Below are positions 26,451-34,065 of a stretch of 64,000 nt of DNA, piece after piece. The stretch is from contig NZ_LQXO02000033.1 of the NCBI RefSeq assembly GCF_001639065.2, positions 1-64,000 of the forward strand, given 5' to 3'. The notes under the pieces are model-generated. The model searched no databases and was not told the DNA's origin. It saw only the letters and a program-made list of their open reading frames with translations. Positions within the stretch are counted from its first letter, which is position 1, and each line of letters starts with the position of its first letter. The translations under genes were made by a program, and so were the position numbers. The stretch is from Vibrio barjaei. Lineage in GTDB: Bacteria > Pseudomonadota > Gammaproteobacteria > Enterobacterales > Vibrionaceae.

Positions 26451-28763
26451 ATGGAGCCTATTGTGAGCACCGAAAGAATTACTCGATTAAAGTCCGCCCT
26501 GTTTGAAGCTCAACGTGAAATCTCTCTAGAACGTGCGCTACTGTATACCGAGAGCCACCAGCAGACGGAAGGGGAACATACTCTTATCCGCCGAGCAAAG
26601 GCAACGGCACATGTTTTGGATAATGTAGCGATATCGATTCGTGATGATGAACTGATTGCCGGAAACCGCACCATCAAGCCGCGTGCTGGTATTGTCTCAC
26701 CAGAAATGGATCCTTATTGGATAGATAAAGAGTTAGATATCTTTGAGTCACGCCCACAGGATAAATTCTATATCTCTGAAGAAGATAAAGCGGTCTATAA
26801 AGAGACGCTGCTGAGTTACTGGTCCGAGCGTTCTATGAAAGATTTTATCAACGCTCAAATTCCTGAAAACGTCAAACAAGCGGTGTCCGAGAAAGTATTC
26901 AGTGTTAACCAAACCGATAAAGGTCAAGGCCACATCATTATCGACTTTGATCGTTTACTTGAAAACGGGCTAGGTGCATTGACCGATGACATGTCTACGC
27001 TAGCGACCGTTAATAGTGACAACGAGTTTTATCAATCGGTACTGATTCTACTGCAAGCCTCAACTAGACATATTCGTCGTTACGAAGCGTTAGCCAAACA
27101 GATGGCCGCTGAGTGCGAGTGCCCCGTTAGGGCGGCAGAGTTAATTCGTATTGCAGGTATCTCTGGCAAAGTCGCCACACAAAAACCGCAAGGTTTTTAT
27201 GAAGCGTGTCAGCTGTTCTGGTATATGAATATCATTCTTCAGTATGAGTCGAATGCGAGTTCACTATCTCTTGGGCGTTTTGATCAATATATGATGCCGT
27301 TTTATCAGGACTCTATCGCCAACGGTGAATCTCCTGCGTTTTTGCAAGAGTTACTTGAGAGTTTGTGGGTCAAAACAAACGACATCGTCCTACTGCGTTC
27401 ATCCAGCAGTGCTAAGTTTTTTGCAGGCTTTCCAACCGGTTATACCATATTGCTTGGCGGTCTGACTGAAAGTGGGCGTAGCGCGGTCAATACACTGTCA
27501 ACACTCTGTCTTGATGCGTACCAAAGCGTGCAACTACCGCAGCCAAACCTTGGTGTTAGAGTAAACGAATTCATTGACCGTGCGTTTCTCAATAAAACTG
27601 CAGAAACCATTCGTTTAGGCACAGGTATTCCGCAAATATTCAATGATGAAGTGGTGGTGCCGGCGTTTTTGAATCGTGGTGTCTCTTTGGAAGATGCGCG
27701 TGATTATTCTGTCGTGGGCTGTGTGGAGCTGTCGATTCCGGGGAAAACCTATGGGCTGCATGACATAGCGATGTTTAACCTGCTTAAGGTCATGGAATTG
27801 GTACTTAAGCGCAATAAGGGCAACCAAGACGTTAGTTTTGAAACATTACTCGCTGAGATTCGCACCGACATTTGCCAGTATGTGAAGCTAATGGTTGAAG
27901 GGTCAAACATATGTGATGTTGGTCATCGTGATTGGGCTCCTGTTCCACTATTGTCCTCGTTCATTAACGACTGTATCGAGAATGGGAAGGACATTACCTA
28001 TGGTGGTAGTCGTTATAATTTCTCGGGTGTGCAAGGGATTGGGATCGCCAACCTTTCTGATTCGTTAATGGCGTTAAAGCGTTTTGTATTTGAAGAAAAT
28101 CGCATGAACTTTGAGGAGTTTATCGCGGTTCTTGAATCTAACTTCGAAGGTAAAGAGGGCGAGCGAGTTCGTGCTCGTCTAATGAACCGCTACGAAAAAT
28201 ATGGCAACGATATCGATGAAGTGGATGCGTTGGGTGCGGACTTGTTAAGACTGTTCTGTAAAGAAGTCGAAACCTACGAAAACCCGCGTGGTGGCTATTT
28301 TACTCCAGGGTCTTACACGGTCTCTGCCCATGTTCCCCTTGGTGCTGTGGTTGGTGCGACACCAGATGGAAGATTGGCTGGTGAGCAATTAGCTGATGGT
28401 GGCCTATCTCCTATGTTGGGCAAAGATCAGCACGGTCCGACTGCGGTACTGAAATCGGTCAGTAAGCTGGATAACTACTTACTGTCGAATGGTAGCTTGC
28501 TCAATGTGAAGTTCACGCCATCAACCCTAGAGGGAGAGCAGGGCATTACCAAGCTAGGGGATTTCTTACGAGCATTTATGAAGCTCAAGCTGCAACACAT
28601 TCAGTTCAATGTATTAAATGCAGACACGTTACGTAAGGCGCAAGAAAAGCCCGAAGATTACGCAGGATTGGTGGTGCGAGTAGCCGGCTATAGCGCTTTC
28701 TTCGTTGAACTGTCAAAAGAAATTCAAGATGACATTATCCGAAGAACCGCTCATGAGCTGTGA
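26451..28763 (+). CDS. pflD: PflD-type glycyl radical enzyme, probable 1,5-anhydrohexitol-6-phosphate lyase
   Basis: Oxygen-sensitive glycyl radical enzyme. The catalytic pair is in VVGCVELS (Cys424 and Glu426, the CxE pattern of C-O-cleaving members rather than the CC of pyruvate formate-lyase), and the radical glycine is Gly746 in RVAGYSAFF. 770 residues against 765 for E. coli PflD. I recall work showing that E. coli PflD opens 1,5-anhydromannitol-6-phosphate, and YbiW the glucitol epimer, to 1-deoxyfructose-6-phosphate. The neighbouring PTS and aldolase genes fit that. Which epimer is used here is not readable from the sequence. The activase gene overlaps its 3' end. Confidence 0.88.
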   Translation: MEPIVSTERITRLKSALFEAQREISLERALLYTESHQQTEGEHTLIRRAKATAHVLDNVAISIRDDELIAGNRTIKPRAGIVSPEMDPYWIDKELDIFESRPQDKFYISEEDKAVYKETLLSYWSERSMKDFINAQIPENVKQAVSEKVFSVNQTDKGQGHIIIDFDRLLENGLGALTDDMSTLATVNSDNEFYQSVLILLQASTRHIRRYEALAKQMAAECECPVRAAELIRIAGISGKVATQKPQGFYEACQLFWYMNIILQYESNASSLSLGRFDQYMMPFYQDSIANGESPAFLQELLESLWVKTNDIVLLRSSSSAKFFAGFPTGYTILLGGLTESGRSAVNTLSTLCLDAYQSVQLPQPNLGVRVNEFIDRAFLNKTAETIRLGTGIPQIFNDEVVVPAFLNRGVSLEDARDYSVVGCVELSIPGKTYGLHDIAMFNLLKVMELVLKRNKGNQDVSFETLLAEIRTDICQYVKLMVEGSNICDVGHRDWAPVPLLSSFINDCIENGKDITYGGSRYNFSGVQGIGIANLSDSLMALKRFVFEENRMNFEEFIAVLESNFEGKEGERVRARLMNRYEKYGNDIDEVDALGADLLRLFCKEVETYENPRGGYFTPGSYTVSAHVPLGAVVGATPDGRLAGEQLADGGLSPMLGKDQHGPTAVLKSVSKLDNYLLSNGSLLNVKFTPSTLEGEQGITKLGDFLRAFMKLKLQHIQFNVLNADTLRKAQEKPEDYAGLVVRVAGYSAFFVELSKEIQDDIIRRTAHEL

Positions 28764-29640
28764 TTGCCAAGCGAGCAAAACAAGTTGTTCAGAGTCTGGG
28801 GAGCTAAGTACGCCCCAGCTCAAAGCGCGAGTATTTAACATCCAACGATACTCGTTAAATGATGGTGAAGGTATTCGTACCGTGGTCTTTTTTAAAGGTT
28901 GTCCTTTGAAGTGTCCTTGGTGTGCTAATCCAGAGTCACGTTCGATTGATTTGGTAAACATTCGTAGGGAAGCCAAGTGCTTACACTGTGATGTTTGCGA
29001 GCAGGACGTTGATGAGTGTCCAAGTGGTGCGTTTGAGCAAGTCGGTTATGACGTCACCGTTGATGAGTTGCTAAAAGAAATTGCTAAAGACGACGTGTTC
29101 TATCAAACATCAGGCGGTGGCGTCACCTTATCTGGTGGTGAGATTCTGGTGCATGGTAGATTTTGCATTGAGCTTCTAAAGCAGTTGAGAAGACTGGGTT
29201 ACAAAACGGCAATTGAAACCTCAGGACACGGTAATGGTAAGCAATTGAGCGAAATGGCTCAATACTGCGATGAGATTCTATTTGATTTCAAGATGATGGA
29301 TCAGCTCAGAGCTAAGGAGGTCATCGGTATTAATCTGGATAAGGTACTCGAAAGCTTTAAGACGTTAATGGCTAAACCTTGCAAGATCATCCCCAGATTA
29401 CCGCTAATACCAGGCTACACCCTCGATCTCATTAATGTTGATAGGGTACTTGGCTTTATTGCCCCTTACGATATTGAAGAGGTCCACTTACTGCCATTTC
29501 ATCAATTTGGCTCAAGCAAATACGACACATTAGGGGTGCACTACACCATGAAAGACATCCCAGTGCCGACAAAACAGGAAATTGATGCGATTCAGCGCCA
29601 TGTCGAAGCGCATGGATATAAAGTCGTCATAGGAGGCTAG
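28753..29640 (+). CDS. pflC: glycyl radical enzyme activating enzyme, PflC-like
   Basis: Radical SAM activase that installs the glycyl radical on the PflD-type enzyme. The radical SAM motif is FFKGCPLKCPWC (CX3CX2C). An additional cysteine set, CLHCDVCEQDVDEC, forms a ferredoxin-like insert that here shows four cysteines, shorter than the eight of many activases. DGEGIRTVVFF and SGGGVTLSGGE are activase signatures. The ATG at 28753 overlaps the pflD stop by 11 bases and gives 295 residues, close to E. coli PflC (292); TTG 28705 or ATG 28729 would add untypical residues. Confidence 0.9.
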   Translation: MSCDCQASKTSCSESGELSTPQLKARVFNIQRYSLNDGEGIRTVVFFKGCPLKCPWCANPESRSIDLVNIRREAKCLHCDVCEQDVDECPSGAFEQVGYDVTVDELLKEIAKDDVFYQTSGGGVTLSGGEILVHGRFCIELLKQLRRLGYKTAIETSGHGNGKQLSEMAQYCDEILFDFKMMDQLRAKEVIGINLDKVLESFKTLMAKPCKIIPRLPLIPGYTLDLINVDRVLGFIAPYDIEEVHLLPFHQFGSSKYDTLGVHYTMKDIPVPTKQEIDAIQRHVEAHGYKVVIGG

Positions 29641-29642
29641 AC

Positions 29643-30500
29643 ATGAGCAAGAAACGAATTTTGATTACAGGAGCGGGTGGTTTTTTTGGCACTCGATTTA
29701 TCCATCGTTACCAAGGTGAATTTGAGATTAAAGGGACGGATGTTGCGCAACTGGATATCACTGATAAAAGCGCCGTTAACCAGATACTTACCGAATTTCA
29801 GCCTGATTTCGTGATTCACGCCGCTGCTATTGCAGTAACGGACTTTTGTAATGAGCATCCTGAAGTTGCTCATAAAGTGAATGTCCAAGGTGCAATCAAT
29901 GTCGCCAAAGCATGTAAGCAAGTTGGCGCGAAGCTGGTATTCATATCGACTGAGCAAGTTTTCAATGGAAACTCTGAAGCTGGCCCTTACACAGAACAAT
30001 CAATCCCGGTTCCTGACACCGTTTATGGTCAGAACAAACTAGAAGCGGAGAGAGAGTTAGCGAGCATTCTGCCAGAAATGTGGGTGTTGAGGTTCACGTG
30101 GTTGTTTGGGTTGCCTGAAAGAAACACCACGATCAATCCCAATGTGGTTTGGAATGCCGTTCAAGCGCTATTCAAAGGGGAAACGATGCACGAACGTGGT
30201 AATGAGTTCCGAGGTTTAACCTATGTGCACGAGCTTATCGAGCAATTTCCTAAGATCTTTGAAATCCCTTATGGCACCTATCATACCGGCGCGCACAATG
30301 ATGCGAGTCGTTATGGCATTGCCGAGCATATTCTGACGGAACTCAAATTAGAGCAGCGTTTGCCGGAGATATTGGTGCAATGCGATGCGGCTAAGACGCG
30401 TGATGTTCGCTTAGATACGAGTAAGCTCGCAGCACAGGGCATCTGTTTTACTGAAAGTAAACAAGCCATTACTCAGTGTTTAAAGGAATTTGGTTATTAA
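29643..30500 (+). CDS. RmlD-like extended short-chain reductase
   Basis: NAD(P)-dependent sugar reductase or epimerase of the dTDP-4-dehydrorhamnose reductase type. The nucleotide site is ITGAGGFFGTRF at residues 8-19, then a strand ending HAAAIAVTD, STEQVF with the active Ser/Thr, and the catalytic YxxxK in VYGQNKLEAE. AGGAGG lies just before the ATG at 29643, and the gene starts three bases after the activase stop, so it is made together with it. The E. coli frw locus has no such gene in my memory; gldA, which reduces hydroxyacetone there, is not seen here. A role in reducing a pathway intermediate is inferred. Confidence 0.82.
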   Translation: MSKKRILITGAGGFFGTRFIHRYQGEFEIKGTDVAQLDITDKSAVNQILTEFQPDFVIHAAAIAVTDFCNEHPEVAHKVNVQGAINVAKACKQVGAKLVFISTEQVFNGNSEAGPYTEQSIPVPDTVYGQNKLEAERELASILPEMWVLRFTWLFGLPERNTTINPNVVWNAVQALFKGETMHERGNEFRGLTYVHELIEQFPKIFEIPYGTYHTGAHNDASRYGIAEHILTELKLEQRLPEILVQCDAAKTRDVRLDTSKLAAQGICFTESKQAITQCLKEFGY

Positions 30501-30564
30501 AAAAGTAAACGACGAACCGAAATGATAGGGCGTCGTGACTAGTGAAAGTTATTGGAGATGTACC

Positions 30565-31242
30565 ATGATTTATATGTTAGATACCGCCAATTTAGATGCA
30601 ATTAAGAAAGCGGTAGACCTGTATCCGATTGCTGGGGTGACGACCAATCCAACGATCATCGCAAAAGAAAACCGCTCACTGCGCGATATCATTTTGGATA
30701 TTCGTGAGTTAATTGGGTCTGAGCGTATGCTTCATGCTCAGGTGGTGGGTGACACTGCTGAGGTGATGCTGGAAGAAGCAAAGGCACTGCGTAAGCTTGA
30801 CCCTGAAATCATTATTAAAGTGCCGGTGACACCGCAGGGTATTAAAGCGATGAAGCTGATCAGCGCTGAAGGTATTCGAATTACTGCAACGGCGATTTTG
30901 ACTCCGCAGCAAGCATTGATGGCTGCGATAGCGGGCGCTGAGTTCCTTGCACCTTATGTGAACCGCTTGGACAACATCTGTGGTGATGGTACGTTGGTCG
31001 CGGCTGAAATGGCCCATCTAATCGATGTTTATAATCTAGATGCAAAAGTACTTGCTGCTTCATTTAAAAACGTTCAACAAGTCCATGAAGTGGCAAAAGC
31101 AGGGGTTCAGTCCGTTACGATTGCACCAGATGTGTTTGACCAATTGCTTGTTCATCCGTTAACCGATTCTGGTGTTGCTGGCTTTATGAGTGATTGGCAT
31201 GGCGCTTACGGTGAAGGCAAAACGGTTCTTGATCTGTTATGA
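30565..31242 (+). CDS. fsa: fructose-6-phosphate aldolase-family enzyme (Fsa/TalC)
   Basis: Class I aldolase of the small transaldolase family. The N-terminus MLDTANLDAIKKA, the TTNPTI strand, the Schiff-base lysine in IIIKVPVTPQG (near residue 85) and APYVNRLDNICGDG match FsaA/FsaB. In E. coli FsaB is encoded in the same locus as PflD and, as I recall, cleaves 1-deoxyfructose-6-phosphate to glyceraldehyde-3-phosphate and hydroxyacetone. The start at 30565 with GGAG upstream fits the family; a GTG at 30535 is untypical. 225 residues. A strong terminator follows before the next gene. Confidence 0.92.
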   Translation: MIYMLDTANLDAIKKAVDLYPIAGVTTNPTIIAKENRSLRDIILDIRELIGSERMLHAQVVGDTAEVMLEEAKALRKLDPEIIIKVPVTPQGIKAMKLISAEGIRITATAILTPQQALMAAIAGAEFLAPYVNRLDNICGDGTLVAAEMAHLIDVYNLDAKVLAASFKNVQQVHEVAKAGVQSVTIAPDVFDQLLVHPLTDSGVAGFMSDWHGAYGEGKTVLDLL

Positions 31243-31288
31243 ACATGATTAAGAACAAGTTTAGCTAGGATAGACAAAGACACGGATG

Positions 31289-31319
31289 CCTAGTGAGATT
31301 ATACTCACTAGGCTTTTTG
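31289..31319 (+). terminator. intrinsic terminator 24 bases before frwD
   Basis: GCCTAGTGAG (31289-31298) and CTCACTAGGC (31305-31314) form a perfect ten-bp stem with a six-base loop, followed by TTTTT. Only 24 bases remain before the frwD ATG, too few for a promoter, so frwD must be reached by read-through from upstream. Confidence 0.9.
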
Positions 31320-31343
31320 CTATAGGAAGATCTTAGGATAATA

Positions 31344-31679
31344 ATGAAGTTAGTTGGAGTTACGGCTTGTATCAGTGGCGTTGCGCATACCTATATGGCT
31401 GCTGAGTTGCTGGAGAAAGCAGCCAAAAAAGCGGGCTATAAAATCCAGGTAGAGACACAGGGAGCATTAGGTGCTGAGAATTCCTTAGAGCAAGCAGCAA
31501 TCGATGCCGCAGACGTCGCATTTATCATTTCAGAGATCAACATTGAAGGGGCTGAGAGGTTCGAGCAGTCACGCTTAATTAAGATGTCGATTTCAGATTT
31601 TTTGCGTAGTCCAGAGCTGGCGATTAACGCGATCGAGCGTGCTAAAGTAGCCCCAGCAGGGACTGTTATTAGCGTTTAG
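31344..31679 (+). CDS. frwD: second PTS EIIB-like protein, FrwD type
   Basis: Single-domain EIIB of the fructose family. The phosphorylatable cysteine is in VTACISGVAHTYMAAE. It differs from the upstream EIIB in its second half (IISEINIEGAERFEQSRL) and matches the extra FrwD subunit of the E. coli frw locus. AGGATAATA precedes the ATG. It lies just after an intrinsic terminator, so it is probably made in lower amount than the rest. Its end almost touches the convergent AraC gene (two bases apart). Whether it relays phosphate or acts as a regulatory sensor is open. Confidence 0.88.
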   Translation: MKLVGVTACISGVAHTYMAAELLEKAAKKAGYKIQVETQGALGAENSLEQAAIDAADVAFIISEINIEGAERFEQSRLIKMSISDFLRSPELAINAIERAKVAPAGTVISV

Positions 31680-31681
31680 TT

Positions 31682-32542
31682 TTATTCTATCGTTCCGCTT
31701 TGGTAATGCGCCCGATATTCAGAAGGGGAGCGATCTGTCTGCTGTTTAAAGACTCTGCAGAAATAGTTGCTGTCGTTGAAACCGCAGCGATGAGCAATCT
31801 CTTTCACTTTCGTGTCGTACTGTTTAAGTAAGTACTTTGCCCTCTCTAAGCGAATATGCGTTAAATACTCATTGAACTTCACTTTTCCTTCTTTGTTAAA
31901 CAGTTGCGACAGGTAGTTCGGTGAGACGTAGAAATGTTTAGCGACGGACTCTCGTGTCAACGGTTCATGGTAGTTTTGCTCTAAGTACTCTCTAACAGCA
32001 TCGAATAGAGCTTTACTTTTAGATGGCGTTTCGGGCGGGTTATGGATCAGATCATGGATATGACTAAAGAGACTGCTAGCCAAAAGGTGCAACGTATTCT
32101 GATCTTGAGAGTGCCATGATAATTCCTCAATGGCTTGAAGAATGAAGGAGCCCGTTCTTGGTCCGCGTCTTGCGACATTCTCTTTTATTGCCGAATCGAA
32201 CTTTTCACCATCCCAACTCAAAAGACTCATCCCAAAGCTTTGCTTACCTACAAGGACTGACATGGTGACCACAGGTTTATCCCAGTTAGGTTTATTCCAA
32301 CTTTCGGCTGGTAAGTAGAGAACATCACCTTGTTTGAGAGTGACTTCCGTATCTGTTCCTATGCTATTGCCAACATCCATCTCCAACTCGCCAATTAACA
32401 CCATTTCAATACGAGGAAAGTGAACTTGATACGCAAGCGGCGGTGGGCTTGGTAGGTTACCTGCAAATAGCAAAGAGTGGATTTGCTCTGTATGCGTTGC
32501 GTAATGTTCTAAGGCTTCGATGAGGTAGGTTCTATCTAACAT
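31682..32542 (-). CDS. AraC-family regulator, YijO-like, of the anhydrohexitol locus
   Basis: Transcription factor with an N-terminal cupin-like sensing half (residues about 20-170, with VLYLPAESWNKPNW) and a C-terminal double helix-turn-helix (about 185-283: LTRESVAKHFYVSPNYLSQLF and the second motif IAHRCGFNDSNYFCRVFKQ). Size and position match YijO of the E. coli frw locus. It is divergent from the dioxygenase gene. It is the natural candidate to bind the CTTACAAATATCCAGT sites upstream of frwA, frwC and the dioxygenase gene. The inducer is unknown; the cupin could bind a sugar. Confidence 0.9.
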   Translation of the reverse strand: MLDRTYLIEALEHYATHTEQIHSLLFAGNLPSPPPLAYQVHFPRIEMVLIGELEMDVGNSIGTDTEVTLKQGDVLYLPAESWNKPNWDKPVVTMSVLVGKQSFGMSLLSWDGEKFDSAIKENVARRGPRTGSFILQAIEELSWHSQDQNTLHLLASSLFSHIHDLIHNPPETPSKSKALFDAVREYLEQNYHEPLTRESVAKHFYVSPNYLSQLFNKEGKVKFNEYLTHIRLERAKYLLKQYDTKVKEIAHRCGFNDSNYFCRVFKQQTDRSPSEYRAHYQSGTIE

Positions 32543-32649
32543 GCTTTTATAACATTCTTCTAGGTGGCGGTGGCGAATCTTAATGAGAATCCAGTATACG
32601 CGACAAGCATATCTAGTCTATTTGCGTTGCTTCACAATTAGTAAACTAT

Positions 32650-32683
32650 CTTACAAATATCCAGTTTATCGTAGATATTGCCT
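32650..32683 (+). promoter_or_regulatory. candidate AraC-type operator facing the dioxygenase gene
   Basis: CTTACAAATATCCAGT at 32650-32665, identical over 16 bases to the copy in front of frwA, with TTGCCT at 32678-32683 in the second half-site position (20 bases after the first TATCCA) where it could also serve as a -35. The edge is 65 bases before the dioxygenase ATG. Confidence 0.7.
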
Positions 32684-32747
32684 ACAGGATTATTACGGCT
32701 TTAACAGTAGATTGATAAGGGAAAAGTCAGCCGAGAAGGATAATAAA

Positions 32748-33506
32748 ATGAGTCACGAATCTACAATAACTAGCCTCTATTCTGTAGAGGGATTAACACC
32801 GCATCAATATGATGATTTAGACACTCATGGCTTCACCATAATTCATGATGTGATTGACCCAGAGTGGCTTCAAGAACTCAGAGCAAAGTTTGACTACCTT
32901 GTAGAGAAAGAGGGGGATAACTTAGCCATTGAGCACCACCAAGAAGAGACGGTGACTCGAATTGCTAACTTGATTAATAAAGGCACCGTTTGGGAAAAAA
33001 TCTGGTGTCATCCGTTAGTGCTTGATGCTTGTGAGCATATCTTTAATGGCGAATTTAAGCTGTCGAGTCTGAATGGTCGTGAGGCTCATCCGGGTGGTGG
33101 TTTGCAACCGCTGCATGGCGATTGGAAGAAACCAAGGCCCGATTTCCCCAAAGTACATTTAGTGAATTCTATCTGGGCACTTGATGATCTTTGTAGAGAC
33201 AATGGTGCCCCTCGGATTATTCCTGGTACTCATTTACGTCCAGAGCTACCAGAAGATGTTTTAGAAGATACCGAAGCAACGCATCCAGATGAAGTCTACC
33301 TGGAGTGTCCGGCTGGCAGCATTATGATTTTTAATGCCCACACCTGGCACGGAGGTACGGTCAATACGCTGGGTATGCGTCGTCGTGTATTGCATGGGTT
33401 GTATGTCGCTAAAGACGGGGTTCAGCAACAAGACCAGAGGAAGTGGTTAACGGCAGAGACCTCAATGAGGCTTAATCAGTCGCAACGTCGACTGTTAGAT
33501 GTTTAA
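32748..33506 (+). CDS. phytanoyl-CoA dioxygenase (PhyH) family protein
   Basis: Fe(II)/2-oxoglutarate-type oxygenase fold. The metal-binding HxD is in LHGDW (near residue 122) and the distal His in TWHGG, with the 2-oxoglutarate arginine plausibly in GMRRRVLHG. The start at 32748 has AAGGA seven bases upstream; the longer frame from 32583 reads through the operator and is not believable. 252 residues. It is divergent from the AraC regulator and carries the same operator as the PTS genes, so it belongs to that regulon. The substrate is unknown. Hydroxylation of an anhydrohexitol or of a related compound under air is a guess. Confidence 0.85.
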   Translation: MSHESTITSLYSVEGLTPHQYDDLDTHGFTIIHDVIDPEWLQELRAKFDYLVEKEGDNLAIEHHQEETVTRIANLINKGTVWEKIWCHPLVLDACEHIFNGEFKLSSLNGREAHPGGGLQPLHGDWKKPRPDFPKVHLVNSIWALDDLCRDNGAPRIIPGTHLRPELPEDVLEDTEATHPDEVYLECPAGSIMIFNAHTWHGGTVNTLGMRRRVLHGLYVAKDGVQQQDQRKWLTAETSMRLNQSQRRLLDV

Positions 33507-33568
33507 GTTAACGGGAGTGTTGGGTAAATAAGTTGGCGCTAAGTATTCAACGCCAACTTGTCGTCTCC

Positions 33569-33811
33569 CTAGCGAACTTCCAATCCTAAATTGTACTGAG
33601 CGAGACAGCGTGTAACATAACTCACTTTCAGCAAGCCTGCGATGATGATAGTACTAATGTGCGCAGCGATTTGTTGAGGTAGTGTGAACAGGTGTGCATA
33701 GGGGTAAGACACTAGAATACTCACGATCATGGCGACAAAGGTGGTAACCAACGCGACGTTTGAGAAAGTGAGTAGGCGGTCGAAGTTAAATTTATTATGT
33801 TGAGCAGTCAT
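33569..33811 (-). CDS. small membrane protein, 80 aa
   Basis: Not recognised by family. It has two clear membrane helices (about residues 17-36, ALVTTFVAMIVSILVSY, and about 46-64) flanked by charged ends, and no signal-peptide cleavage site. The reverse complement of the sequence just upstream of the start contains AGGTAACTT about seven bases before the ATG, a fair ribosome site. It stands alone between the dioxygenase and ttr genes. Confidence 0.65.
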   Translation of the reverse strand: MTAQHNKFNFDRLLTFSNVALVTTFVAMIVSILVSYPYAHLFTLPQQIAAHISTIIIAGLLKVSYVTRCLAQYNLGLEVR

Positions 33812-34011
33812 AAGTTACCTCACTAGGGTATTGTTTTTTTATTACTACTCTCACCTATTTCATTATCTGTGCCATGTTGTATTTTTGTTTTATTACAGTA
33901 ATTTATGGTTTTTGTTTGTTTTATTTTTATCAAAAAGACAATGATTAATATGTATCACTTTGACTCTTTTGTGTGCGAGTTGTTGATGATTTGAACGTAA
34001 ATAAAGATAAC

Positions 34012-34043
34012 AAAAAAGGCTTCTTACAAAATTGAAAGAAGCC
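34012..34043 (-). terminator. terminator of ttrBCA
   Basis: On the minus strand GGCTTCTT and AAGAAGCC (34036-34043 and 34018-34025) form an eight-bp stem with a ten-base loop, followed by TTTTTT. It begins 23 bases after the ttrA stop. Confidence 0.88.
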
Positions 34044-34065
34044 CTGAAGAATTAGTAGAGGTAGA

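Noticed and set aside
29751..29758. CTGGATAT inside the reductase gene as another copy of the operator
   Set aside because: Only eight bases agree and it lies in coding sequence without a second half-site.
32583..32747. Longer N-terminus for the dioxygenase
   Set aside because: It would translate the operator region; the ATG at 32748 has a good ribosome site and a normal N-terminus.
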